Position numbers and translations under genes: made by a program | The notes under the pieces: model-generated | The model's database searches: none | What the model saw: only the letters and a program-made list of their open reading frames with translations | Told to the model about the DNA's origin: nothing | DNA from: Vitis vinifera | Taxonomy: Eukaryota > Streptophyta > Magnoliopsida > Vitales > Vitaceae | Length of the DNA: 64,000 nucleotides | NCBI RefSeq assembly: GCF_030704535.1 | Contig: NC_081813.1 | Span: 838,501 to 902,500, forward strand | Direction: 5' to 3' | In this document: positions 1 to 12,410 of the stretch, piece after piece | Layout: each line of letters begins with the position of its first letter | Numbering within the stretch: the first letter of the stretch is position 1

Positions 1-60
1 TTAATTAATCTAACCCGAGGAAGACAATGAAAGGAAAAAAGGGAAAAAAATGAAGAAGAA

Positions 61-241
61 GAAACCACGAGAAAATGAGAAAGGAAAGGGACAGGATTTT
101 AAAGAAGTCACGTGAAAGAAAATAGTATTTAAAGTATTTCATGTGTAAAAGGAAATGAAAGGGAAAAAAAACGACGGACAAGAAATCACGAGAAAATGAG
201 AAGGGAAAGGGTCAGGGTTTTAAAGGAGTCACATGAAAGAA
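61..241. repeat. Two-copy direct repeat, 121-bp spacing
   Basis: About 60 bp beginning GAAACCACGAGAAAATGAGA at 61 recurs at 182 with a handful of substitutions (both copies share AAAGG, CAGG, TTTTAAAG and GTCAC blocks). The spacing is 121 bp, which fits a local tandem duplication. The sequence is purine-rich and non-coding. Confidence 0.7.
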
Positions 242-2450
242 GATCCTACTCGTCTCCAATTTCAAAAATACATGTCGGAGACTCAGCTTATTACACTAGT
301 CGATGGAGAAATCAACACGTAAAAAAAACTTAAAAAAAAAATCAGTCACTTTCGAGTCAGACTTTGCACATAAAGTGACTGTCGGACGAACAGGAATCAC
401 AGACGTTATTCTCAGAATATGCATCCCAGTCGTAGGTTTGATCATAGAATTAGAAAAAAAAATCACCAACCCCAGTTGAATTTTAATATTAATAATAGTA
501 TTTTTATTTTTATTATTATTATTTTTTTTTCTCTTGGTCTCTGTTCAACACGAGTGGGTCAATGGGTGGTGGGAACTGCCCAGAAAAAAAAAAAGATTCA
601 AGCTTTCTCACAGCCAAATTCCATGGATGGAGTGGACATTGGGCAATTTCTTTTCTTCTCAAGAGAAGCCCAATTCAAAAGTAAGAAGATTGCCCAACTT
701 GAATTTTCTCCGGTCTTTGCTTTCGCTTCCTCTTTTCTTCTCTGTGTTATTCAATTGAGGTTCCGTAATCCTGTCAAAGTTGTTGCAATAGAAAAGTATT
801 CGGAGTCCACCTAACTCCATTCGATCTACAACTAATTTTATGTCGGTTGAAAAAATAATAATGATTTTAATTATTAAAAAAAATCAAACATTTAGGCTCG
901 TATGTATAATTTTAATTATATTTTTTATTTTTTAATATAGTTTGAATGGACCGTCAATGAAGTGTGGTTAACGTTATAATTTAGGATACCATGTTTAATC
1001 CCTGGAAAGGGACAACACAGTGGTAAGTCTCTTTATTGGAGGAGTCATCAAATTTATGAAGTGGCAGCCACTCACGTAAAAATCAATCTTTTTCTCCTTT
1101 ATTTTTGAAAAAATTGTAATGAATTAATAGGGAACATCAAATTTGAACGTTGAAAATATAGTATGAAGTCAATTTAACGATATCATAGAAGTTTCAAATG
1201 AATTAGAACAAAGATACGTAATGTATGAAGTCATGTGATAGGACAATTTCTTTATTTTTATATTTTAATTACATTAAAATTATAATTTATAAATAAATAA
1301 CTATTTTAAATTCTTATAATTTATTTTTTAAGTAGATTTTTATTTTTATTTTATATGAGTTAATTAAAGAAAAATTAAATTAAATTATTTTAATTAATTA
1401 TATATAATCGAGATATAATAAGACAACATCCAAATCCAATATGGATTTAAAAAAATTGTTAAACTCGTTCATACTACGGGTATGGAACAAATATTTGAAT
1501 CCTTATTTTTATTTGATAAAAATAGAAAATAATAGTAATTTTTATATAAAATATGTGTTTTTAAGGGTTTATATTGAAAATATAATAATTTTTAAAGGGT
1601 GATTAAAAATTAAGATAAATATGTAATTTTTGTATGAGACATTATACTATTTATTTTATTTAAGAGTTTTATTCCTAAAAATTAAAATTAAAATGTATAC
1701 AAACTCTATATTTATTTATTGGGGCTTTTGAGATTGCAATTTAGGCAAGAAAAAAGGAAGAAGAAAAAGAAAGTGTGTGTGAAATGTCAAATAATATTAT
1801 TTTTGCCAGCAAGTTTATGATTTTGCGCAGCGGCGGCAGTCAACTGCAGAAAGGAAATTGCTGCACGCCTATCACTTTTCTATTTCCTTTGCTTTTCCTC
1901 TTAGAATATCCAACCCCCACTCTGCCCTCCACTTTCCTTTTATTTCCAATTGCATCCCTCTTTGAAAAATTACTGGGATTTTTTTTTACCCTTCCTTCCA
2001 AATGTCAACCGACCATTTAAAAAAATAATAATTTAGAAAGAAAAATAGAGAAATAAAAATTTAATAATTTATTTAAAATCAATAAATCATTTTATATTCT
2101 CCTTCAAAGTCATTTTACTTATTTTAATTTTTCTATGTAAAGATTAAATAATTTAAAATACATAAATTTTTAATTATATATATATATTATAACTAGATAT
2201 GAAAAAAAAAATTCTTAAATTTTTTTCCTCCATAATTTTTGGAACCAAACATAACCTTTGATTAATTTTGGAATATATACTTAATGATACATTTACTTTA
2301 ATATGGAATGGTTATCTTAAAACATTTTTTTTAATACAAAATGTTAATTTTTAATATTTTTATTTTATTTTAAATGCAATTAAAATAAATATATATGATT
2401 AAAGATAAAAAATTATGAATAATATCAAGAGTGTGATACCACAATATAAC

Positions 2451-3052
2451 AAAAAGTACAAATAATATAATTAATATATAAAATTCAAATACCATGTTCT
2501 TTTCTATTATCAACCCCTCGTTTTAATGCAAACAATGTTAGTTGAAGAACATTAAGATAAAACAATCCTCATAAAGGTACATGAAATTTTAATACAATTT
2601 GATCAATCATGCCTAAATGGGATATAATTATGTCGGTATAGAAAATAAAATTACATACAACTATTGATTCATAAAATATCTCATGTTTCCTCACTCCTTA
2701 TATTTATACCTTGACCTTATTCTAGCAGGTGACGCTTATTTTTTCTCATATTTTTATTTGCCACATATAAGTTTTTATTAGTCCGTCTTAACTTTTCCCC
2801 TTATAAACATTTATAAAAATATTTCTAATAACTTTCCTTATTTAATAAGAAATCTAATCCTATAATAACAAATCAACTTAATAAATATTTTATATAATAT
2901 TATTTACAAAAGAAATCGATATTAATTTAGAATTTAAAACACTTTCTAACAACGAAAATATCAATAAAATATAATAAAAATAGCAAAAACTACAAATAAT
3001 ATGATTAATGCATAAAACTCAAATACTATGTTCTTTCTATTATTAACCACTC
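2451..3052. repeat. Pair of about 70-bp direct repeats flanking about 460 bp
   Basis: The segment at 2451-2520 recurs at about 2983-3052 in the same orientation. Shared blocks include ACAAATAATAT, GATTAAT/AATTAAT, ATAAAA(T/C)TCAAATAC and ATGTTCTTT. It could be the terminal repeats of a small non-autonomous retroelement or a simple duplication. No terminal TG/CA or primer-binding site was recognised, so the class is open. Confidence 0.5.
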
Positions 3053-5158
3053 AAATGATGTATTAAAATATAATGACTAATACTAAGACTCACTATTATT
3101 TTCATAAAAAAAAAAAAGAAAAAAGGGAAGAAGAAGAAGAAGAGGGTAATGAGAAGGATATCCCTAGAACCCTAAATTTTGGGTTTGGTGATGCAATGGG
3201 TAGCCATCACCATGGGCAGACTGCATTTAAGAACAAAGGGGACAGGCACCAACATCTTAGATGGAATCAAAGAGATATCTTTCTCTTTTATTAGAAGATG
3301 GGTCCATTGACTTAAAGGGTCTATTGCCATGGCATAAGCCCTCCTTTCAAATCATGCCCTTTTGTGTTGCTCCCAAATGATAATTGAGCTTGGAAGACAT
3401 CATTGAGCCATATCATTTTGGCTCACCTAGATTATCAACAATGGGACCACTACAATTACAAACAACACGACTTTCTCTAATTTTTCATCAACATGTTTTC
3501 TTAATTAGTTCATTTTTGTGAGATTTTTCTAAATATGAGGATTTGAATTCCGAATTTTTGATCATCGAACCAAATATGAATTATTTATAATAAGGAAAAA
3601 TGGAAAACCTGAAATTCATATTTAACAATCTTTAAAATAAACAAATAAATAAATAACAACATAGAAATATTACCCAACTTTTATTCGGAGGTTGTTATTA
3701 TTAATATAATTTTAATAATACAACTAATTTAGATATATTAAAATTTTACTACATATATAACATAAAAAATTTCTATCTTTATCCAATGTGAGATATTACA
3801 AAATTAAAATTATTTTTTTATATAAAATATATTATTATTCTACCTTTATGCGAAGGAATGTTAGAAATTCTAATTAATAGCTTAAATTCGTTGATTCGAA
3901 TTTACACATACCATTATATATTTTAATATGTTGAAAAAGTAACCCTAACTATGATTTTTTTTTCCTTATTTAAATAACTTTATCAACTTTTATGAATGAG
4001 ATAGGGATTGAATCTCATGTTCTTATCAATTTGGCAGGTTCACTTTTAGAAAGTTTGTATTCCATTTCTATTTTAAAGTATCTTAATGGGCTTGAGAGTT
4101 GCTTCTCTATGCAAAAGTTCATATATACTATTGGAAAGAGCAAAAGATTTTTGATAAGCTTGAGTTGTTCTCTTATTCCTAAGGCAAGTGAACATTCTTC
4201 TCTTACATTTTGCTTTCTATTTATTTAATTATTGTTGAATTTTAGCACCAATTTATCACAATTAACTTTCAGACCTTTTTCTTTTTCTTTTTGTGAAATT
4301 CTTTTGAGATTCAACTTTATCCAAAAAGACTTAATTTAGATAAGTTGATATTAATTATAAGGTTAATCATAAATGTTTTACTTTTTCAAACTTAATAATA
4401 GTTTTGGATGGTTTTAATTTTTTCAAAAAAATTAACTTAAAAGGGAGATTAATACATAAGTAAAAGTATGATTGACTATGACATCCTTGTATTACTAAAA
4501 AGTCTTTTTGTGAAGTAACTAGATTTTTCAAAATTAAAAGTTTTTATTTTTAAGTTTAATAAGATTTTATATGTCTCAATATCTAATTAAAGCAAAAAAA
4601 CAAAAATTCTTTCAATTTGGCGTTTGTTTAATAAGAGTCATAAAAACCAAATACTATCACAAACAAGGCCTAATTGCCTAAGTAAGTGGTTGAGACATTA
4701 GAAAAGTAGCGCCAAACAGAACTTACCATTGGCACAGTAACAGCCGAAAGCCACAGTGTGTCTATGCGGATAAAACTTTCACGAGAAAAACAGTAATGGA
4801 ACTTTCAGATGAAGAGGACACAAGTGCCATTTCAGGAGAAGACAAAGAAATAGAGATGTCCTTCACACAAAATAAATCCCACTTTCTGTTTGGCTTCCCA
4901 CACCGCGTCTTTACTCGGAAATCTGAAACTCGTTTTGACTCAGGAAAGCAGCCCTTTTTGCCTAAGAGCCTCAGTTTTCTATCGAGGAAAAACCCCACAA
5001 ATCCTCCATGGAAAACAATATATAAGTGTGGGTTTGTATCAGCAAAAATCCAAACCCAAAAAGGAGTAAGGAGAGAGAAGGAAGAAACCCAACAAGAAGA
5101 AAAATAAAAACGTGTGGACGGTGAGTTCCACCATACAAAAACACCTTTTCATAGCTTC

Positions 5159-5166
5159 TATATATA
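5159..5166 (+). promoter_or_regulatory. Probable TATA box of the lipoxygenase gene
   Basis: TATATATA lies about 125 bp before the lipoxygenase ATG at 5292, which allows a start site near 5190 and a leader of about 100 nt. A second candidate, TATATAAG at 5019-5026, would give a leader of about 240 nt. The sequence alone cannot choose between them. Confidence 0.55.
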
Positions 5167-5291
5167 CCCAGTTCTTCAGCTCACCAAATCCAAGGCAGAA
5201 CGCCACCCATCTCAGTTTTTAAATTTTTTGGCCTTTTTTCTTGTTGTCTGCAGTTTTTCTTTTGTTCATCTATTTCTTGTAAAGATCACAG

Positions 5292-8200
5292 ATGGCAGTG
5301 GTTAAAGAAATCATGGGTTGTTCTATGGTGGATGGGTCTTCTTTTGTTTCTTCTTCAAAAGTGCTTTTAAATCATGGCTTTCAGCAGAGGAATCAGCTTC
5401 TGGGGAGGCCACTTTGGGTGCCTCTGGAGAAGAGGGGGTTGCATTTGAGGAGGGTTGTGAGGCAGCCTGTTGCGGCTGTGAGTGAGGATTTGATGAAAGC
5501 TTCTGCAGTGCCAGCTGAGAAGGCTGTCAAGTTCAAGGTGAGAGCTGTTTTGACTGTGAAGAAGAAGAACAAAGAGGATTTGAAGGAGACTCTTGTGAAG
5601 CATTTGGATTCTTTGACTGATAAGATTGGGAGGAATGTTGTTCTTGAGCTTATCAGCACAGAGATTGATCCTAGTAAGTCCTTCTCCATCTGGGTCCCTG
5701 TGATTTTTCCTCTAAATCTGTTTTTTCTTTCTTTTCTGATTAAGAAAAATCAAAATCCCATCTGGGGTTAGAGAATTTCCCTCTTTTCCCATCCCTTTTT
5801 CCCATTATTTCCTCAAATCCTTTCTGGGTTTTTATCATGTTCACTAAAACTTTCAATAAATTTGTCCCTTTTCTGTGTTGTAGAAACCAGGGCTCCAAGG
5901 AAGAGCACCCCAGCAGTGGTAAAAGACTGGTCCAAGAAAACAAACATCAAAGCCGAGAGGGTGAACTACACTGCAGAATTCACAGTGGACTCCAATTTTG
6001 GAGACCCTGGGGCAATCACAGTGACCAACAAACACCAGAAAGAGTTCTTCTTGGAGAGCATCACCATTGAAGGGTTTGCCTGTGGTCCAGTCCACTTCCC
6101 CTGCAACTCATGGGTTCAATCCAAAAAGGATCATCCTGGAAAAAGGTTGTTCTTCTCCAACAAGGTAAACGAAAATCAAAATCCCCAAACTCATGATTCT
6201 GTTTTTTTTCTTTGATCCAATTCTTTGGCCTTTTTTCAACCCCAATGAAGACTTTTCAGGACAATGCCAGTTGAGATGTTATTTTTGTGTTGTCTTGGAT
6301 CAGACAATAAAGAGTCAATCACTCAAGGTAGGTATTATATCTTTGACTCTTGGCAAAGCCCAAAAAATGACACCCTTGAGTTGAACCATTCTTGGCACAC
6401 TGTTCTTGAAAAGTCTTCTTCTGGGTTGAATGGTTCTCTCCCTTTTATTTATTTATTTCTTTTGGATTATTTAGACCATAATTTTTTAATTTATAAATAT
6501 ATATTTTAGCTTAATATCTTAAGATTTTAGGAAAGCTGGGAAGTTGTAATTTTATTACTTGCCACTCTCATCCAAAAATATAATTTTTAATTTATATTTA
6601 TGCTTTGTGAATATTCCCTCAACCATAAAGATATATAATAGTATGAGGGTCTTGATTGCATTTGATCTGGTCTATTGTCATGATGACGTAATTTCAAATT
6701 TTTAGCTGACTTTCATAATAATTTCCCTCTGTTGTCCTTTTTTTGTTGGTTGTGCTTTTGGGTTCTCTGAACATATATGCAAACACTGTCTTACCACATG
6801 ATGGGCCTGGGCTCCATATGGGCCAATTGGGCCTTGGGCCATTAATAGCCCATTAGGACAGTTGAGCTTCAACAACTGCTTATGAAAGCAACACTACCAT
6901 ATACAATAAGCTTTGGTTATTAATTCTGTATGTTTCAATTTTGCAGCCATATCTGCCTGGTGAGACACCTGCAGGGCTGAGAGCATTGAGAGAAAAAGAG
7001 TTGAGAGACTTGAGGGGTGATGGCAAAGGAGTTCGGAAATCATCCGATCGGATATATGACTATGATGTGTATAATGATTTGGGAAACCCTGATAATGGAA
7101 TCAATTCCGCTCGGCCAATGCTTGGAGGCGAAAAAATCCCATTTCCCAGACGGTGTCGCACTGGACGGCCTCCATCCAAGACCGGTAAGTAGTCTTTTTC
7201 ATGTTCATGATTAATTTTATATTGGCTAAGATAGGGCAAATACCTTCATTGCATAAGTGACCAAATGAGTAGTGAAAATTGTGTAGGCTCGGATTTCCTT
7301 TCATAGTTGGTTTTGATTGTGTTCTCCTACTTAACTGTGAAATGACCAATTTGTCCATCGTCATTTGGAAAAATGTTTGCAGACATGCATGCAGAGAGTC
7401 GAGTTGAGCTGCCATTTCCAATGTATGTGCCTAGGGATGAACAATTTGAGGAGGTGAAGCAAGACACATTCTCTGATATGAGGGCTAAGGCAGTGTTACA
7501 TAACTTAATACCGGGATTAAAGGCTAGCATGTTGGCCGATAAACAAGATTTTAAGTTGTTTACTGATATCGATTGCCTCTACAAAGACGACTCTAAAGTA
7601 GGGTTACATGATGAACAATTGAAGAAGCTCCCATTGCCTCCTAAGGTCATTGATACCATCCAAGAGTCAAGACAAGGCATTTTCCGATACAACACTCCCA
7701 AGATTCTTACTAGTAAGCACACTTAATTCTACTTAGATTTATTTATTTATTTTAATCATATCATTAATTTTTTCTTTAAAATTAAAAACATTTATGTATT
7801 GAATATTGACATGCAATTGAATCATTTATTGCAGAGGACAAATTCGCTTGGTTAAGAGATGATGAATTCGCCCGCCAAGCAATAGCAGGCATAAATCCAG
7901 TTAACATTGAGAAGCTTAAGGTGTTCCCTCCGGTGAGCAACCTTGATCCTGAGGTCCACGGTCCACAAGAGTCTGCACTCAAAGAAGAACACATCGTGGG
8001 CCATCTTAACGGCATGACTATAGAACAGGTAATGATCCCTATCCTACACATCATATCATAGATCTAGCTACCATGCTCCTTCATCTACTTGATCTTTTGT
8101 ATTAGTTGGTTATTTACAAGGGTTGTTGTACTCTTTGGTAATTCTACAGGCCTTGGAAGAAAACAAACTATTCATAGTGGATTTTCATGACATTTACCTT

Positions 8201-9676
8201 CCATTCCTTGATCGTATCAATTCCCTTGATGGTAGAAAGGCGTATGCAACTCGTACCATCTTTTTCTTGACTCCTGTTGGAACCTTAAAGCCCATCGCAA
8301 TCGAGCTTAGCCTTCCACCATCGGCGCCTATTACTCGAGCAAAGCGGGTCATCACACCTCCGGTCGATGCAACAAGTGATTGGACTTGGAAGCTCGCAAA
8401 AGCTCATGTCTGCTCCAACGATGCAGGAGTTCATCAACTCGTTAATCATTGGTAAATAGACTTCACTTTTGATGTAGTTAAGATTAAGATTTTATTGAAA
8501 CGAATACTAAATTATGAAATTGGTCTTATCATATAGGTTGCGCACACATGCATGCATGGAACCATTCATACTGGCCGCACATAGGCAACTAAGTGCGATG
8601 CACCCTATATTTAAGCTTCTAGATCCGCATATGCGATATACTCTAGAGATCAATGGCATGGCACGTCAGACTTTGATCAACGCCGATGGAGTGATAGAGT
8701 CATGCTTCACTCCAGGCCGATATTGCATGGAAATAAGTGCCTCTGCATATAAAAATTTTTGGCGCTTCGACTTAGAGGGTCTCCCAGCTGATCTTATTCG
8801 CAGGTAATAATAAATATATTTTTTTTAATTATTCAAAAGATTTCAAATATGGTCTATTGCTGAAATTATTTTATTTTAATGTATAAATGTTTTTAATTTT
8901 ATAAGTGTTTATGATGCAGGGGGATGGCAGTTCCCGACCCAGCACAACCTCATGGGCTGAAGCTTTTGATAGAAGACTACCCATATGCCAACGATGGGCT
9001 TCTAATCTGGCGCGCTATTGAGAACTGGGTCAAAACCTACGTGGCCCACTACTACCCAAGCCCAAGCGTCGTCATATCCGACCGGGAGCTTCAAGCCTGG
9101 TACTCCGAGGCCGTCAACGTTGGCCATGCTGATCTCCGCCACGCCGCCTGGTGGCCCTCCCTCTCCACCCCAGACGACCTCGCTTCAATCCTTACCACCC
9201 TCATCTGGCTCGCCTCCGCCCAACACGCTGCCCTAAACTTCGGCCAATATCCCTACGGCGGCTACGTCCCCAACCGCCCTCCGCTCATGCGCCGCCTCAT
9301 CCCGGAACCAACGGACCCCGAATACACCAACTTCCTCAACGACCCACAACGCTACTACCTCTCCGCGCTGCCCGGCGTCCTCCAATCCACCAGCTTCATG
9401 GCGGTGGTCGACACTCTTTCCACCCACTCGCCTGATGAAGAGTACATCGGCGAGCGGAACCACCCCTCGACGTGGTCCGGCGACGCCGAGATCATCGAGG
9501 CGTCTTATGAGTTCTCGGCGGAAATAAGGAGGATAGAGAAGGAGATCGAGAAGAGAAACGCCGAATTTAGCCGAAGAAACAGGTGCGGTGCAGGAGTTTT
9601 GCCATATGAACTACTGGCGCCGAGCTCGGGGCCGGGAGTAACGTGTAGAGGGATTCCAAACAGTGTGTCGATATGA
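5292..9676 (+). CDS. LOX: Chloroplast-type 13-lipoxygenase (type 2 LOX), 8 exons, 916 aa
   Basis: Lipoxygenases add O2 to linoleic and linolenic acid. The type 2 plastid forms make 13-hydroperoxides, the entry to jasmonate and green-leaf volatiles. Exons: 5292-5673, 5884-6164, 6947-7184, 7383-7712, 7835-8028, 8150-8451, 8537-8803, 8920-9676; all introns are GT-AG and phases match, giving 917 codons with stop. Residues 1 to about 60 look like a plastid transit peptide, followed by a PLAT/LH2 beta-barrel (about 75-225) and the catalytic domain. Iron ligands are all visible: H570 and H575 (VHQLVNH), H767 and N771 (HAALNFGQ) and the C-terminal I916 (PNSVSI). The Ala of the GMARQ motif fits an S-specific enzyme. 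The length is normal for the class and no lesion is seen. The assignment to 13-LOX rests on the transit peptide and overall sequence style; product specificity is inferred. Confidence 0.95.
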
Positions 9677-10877
9677 GGCCCAAGATGGAGGTGGGCCTGG
9701 ACCAATTGGGCACAACACAAGCCCAGTTACATGAAAGACCATTAGAGTAATCATGGATTATGAACATAATTGGATATTTGTACGTAAATTTTGGTGTAAA
9801 AGCACTTAATTTAAGTGCTGAGTTTAACTTTTAGGGTTGTATATGAACATAGAGCTCATAATGAAGCATAGGGCTGTACCATATCATAAGCCATTTAAAT
9901 TATTTTATATTGCAAAATTTTTATTATTTCCACAAATGGGTCATGTTTGAAAAGCACTTTTTTCATTTTGCTTTTGTTTTTGTTTCTTTTTTCTAATTTA
10001 ATGTGGGCATTAGGGACAAGAAATACAAGATGAATAATTAATAATTATGAATTATTTAAATTACTTTTTAAAACATAAAATTCATCGTATAATTACGTTT
10101 TCTTTTATATTTGAAAAAAAAAAAACTTTAAAACACCAAAGTGAAAGGTATCAAATTTTTCATTATAAAAAAACAAGATAAAATTTAAGTTGTAGTATGA
10201 TGATGAAAAAATTAGACAAAATATAAAATAATAAGACTAGACTTGATATAAAGTAATAAGACTTAAATATATTCCTAATGTGATATGATTGATCACATTG
10301 TTTAGTGATTTTGATTTAAGGGCTCGTATAATGTTCCTGTTATGGTGTAAGAACTAGTAATTCAAAGCCTAACTTGGAAAAAAGAATCCTTTCAGGCTTT
10401 TACAAATTTTGAGTTGATTTAGGAGTGAATTTTAGAAGATTAAGCAGGAGTTTAGTAAACTAACTTAATAATTTAAAGTGACTAATAACTTAATTTAAAT
10501 AATTAATTAAATTAATTATGTTTAGTAAAATAACTTAATGGTGTAACTTATAATAAAAAATAATTTTAAGTAATAAAAAAAAATTAACTTATTCTTAAAT
10601 TCATAATTTCATTTGACCTTTTTACTCTTATTTGTTTTAGTTACTTCCACGATTTCCTTTGCTACTCCACAACTTCCACTATTACTCAATTTCCTTTACC
10701 TTAGTTATAATTTATGATGACAAATATATCAATTTGATGATTTAAAATATATTTTAAGTTAATTTTATCAAACAATCTTAATACTTAAAGTAAGAATTAA
10801 ATAATAAATTTTAAATTAACAATTTAAGTATAATTTAACTTAAGATCGACTTTTGTCATTAAGTAATAAGTATTAAG
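9677..10877. other. Lipoxygenase 3' flank and AT-rich intergenic DNA
   Basis: The first 200-300 bp should be the lipoxygenase 3' UTR and poly(A) region. The rest is AT-rich repeat-like sequence with TAAGTAATAAGTATTAAG-type words. The 3.9 kb LTR-like element is inserted into this AT-rich stretch, which resumes at 14785. No gene is seen. Confidence 0.55.
9801..9819. repeat. Perfect 9-bp inverted repeat in the lipoxygenase 3' region
   Basis: AGCACTTAA and TTAAGTGCT face each other across one base, about 125 bp after the stop codon. It could fold in the 3' UTR, or be a coincidence of AT-rich DNA. Confidence 0.4.
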
Positions 10878-12234
10878 TGTAGACCCCCAAATTGGGATAT
10901 ATCTAAAGCATTTTTTGCAATTAGTTTTTGGCCAGGTGTCGCGCTCTTAGGCAGCCACGTGTCACTCCCGGATTGGCTGTTGAAGATTCAGATGGGCTTT
11001 TGAGGAACCAATAGAAGCTGGACAGAGAAAGAAAGAAAAAGGGATGAAAGGACCGTGTGAAGAAAAACGGCTGGGGGGGCTCTGAAGCTGTAGGGGAGGC
11101 AGAGCTCTCGGGCGGCTAGATGAGACGGGTAGCAGCAGGCAGAGTGGCTTGATGAGGAAGACACAAAACAGGGGAAAAAGGAGGATCTGTGGAGAAGATG
11201 GGGGATAGCTGAGAGGGGGAGGAAGGAGAGGGCATCGTCGGCTTCCCAACAAGGCACGGTATGTCTTCATTTCCCTCAACATATTGCTTCATTTTCTATT
11301 GAACTATGAATATGGTTGCATCATTTGCTGTGGATGTCAAGGGCCATAGAGTTGCTTTCAGTTGAGCGTTCTCACTTGCTTAAAGTGTTTCTTTTTTTTT
11401 CATGGTCTTTCATATCCTACACACATGTAGTGCACGCATGCATGGCTGCATGAAGCACCTCTCCTCCTGCCCTCTCGGGTATCCATGCACCCATGTACTC
11501 CAGACCTAGCCTTGCACTCACTCCCTCACCATTTCTCTCATTCATCCAGATCATCTAACCCTTTGTGCTCTTCAATGCAACCCCCATTTCAATCTCCAAG
11601 CCCATTCCTTTCCCCATACCACCCACCATGCCCACGCCTTGCTCATCTCCATAAGAGCCCTAAAGCCACCCGCCGGCATGCATGGGAACCTCGCGTGCAA
11701 ACTCCTTTCCTGGTCGTCATTCATCGACACCATCGACAGCCCCTGTTTCCCAACCAGTCTGACCACCACTACCTCGACCATCTCCAGCTAGCCGTTCTCC
11801 GTTCAAGGGCCTTGAACGAAGACCTTGTTGACGCCGACGACGACGACGACATCTCCTTCGTCAGCAATGCCACCTCCGACGCCGTGGTCACCCAGTACTC
11901 AGGCCCAGCTTGGCCTCGCCAGACCCGTTCACGGTGTTGGCGGCATGGCGTCAGGCGTGACGCAGTCCTGGACCTCGTGCTCGCTCGCGCCTCAGCCACC
12001 TGCACCGACCACGACTCACCCAGCCGCGCCAGGAGCTCAGCCATTGACGTCGCCCTCTCATATGACGAGAGGTTCGTCGCTCCGTCGTCCCCATCGTCTC
12101 CATCTGCAGCGTTCGTGTTCGGGACCCCTCGAGCCCCCTAGCTTCCCGTCGCCTCCGCGTCGTATCTCGTCTTGTCGGCGACAGTGATCAGCTCTGGGGA
12201 GTGTTGCCCCGACAGAGGAGTAGGTGTTGGGGGG

Positions 12235-12380
12235 GTGTTCGTGTTGGGCCTGCCCATGAGGACCTTGGGCTTGGATTTGAGTCGGGGCACTAGGCCCAAG
12301 TTTGGAAGGGGAAATGGTGTTTGTATTGGGCTTGCCCATGAAGACTTTGGGCTCAGATTTGAGTTGCAGCCCAGGCCCAG
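12235..12380. repeat. Two tandem 82-bp units in the LTR-like element
   Basis: A unit starting GTGTTCGTGTTGGGCCTGCC at 12235 is followed at 12317 by a diverged copy starting GTGTTTGTATTGGGCTTGCC. Both contain CCCATGA, a TTGGGCT block and GATTTGAG. The GGGCC/GGCCC words give it high GC in an AT-rich setting. Confidence 0.7.
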
Positions 12381-12410
12381 TTCGTGTGGATGAAGGGCCT
12401 TATGCCAAGC

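Larger units (their letters stand above)
1..5018. other. AT-rich intergenic DNA upstream of the lipoxygenase gene
   Basis: I see no gene with homology or a plausible exon structure here. The open frames at 419-814, 1775-2020, 3073-3294 and 3992-4228 are short, low-complexity and unlike any family I know. The stretch holds a 121-bp-spaced direct repeat near its left end and a pair of 70-bp direct repeats at 2451 and 2983. The last few hundred bases should contain the distal lipoxygenase promoter. Confidence 0.6.

Noticed and set aside
419..814. 131-codon open frame near the left edge
   Set aside because: Poly-Ile/Phe and poly-Lys runs from AT-rich simple sequence; no domain and no exon context.
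3073..3294. Open frame with a Glu-rich start and a GSHHHGQ segment
   Set aside because: The Glu run comes from a GAA/GAG simple repeat; the rest resembles no family I know and no neighbouring exons fit.
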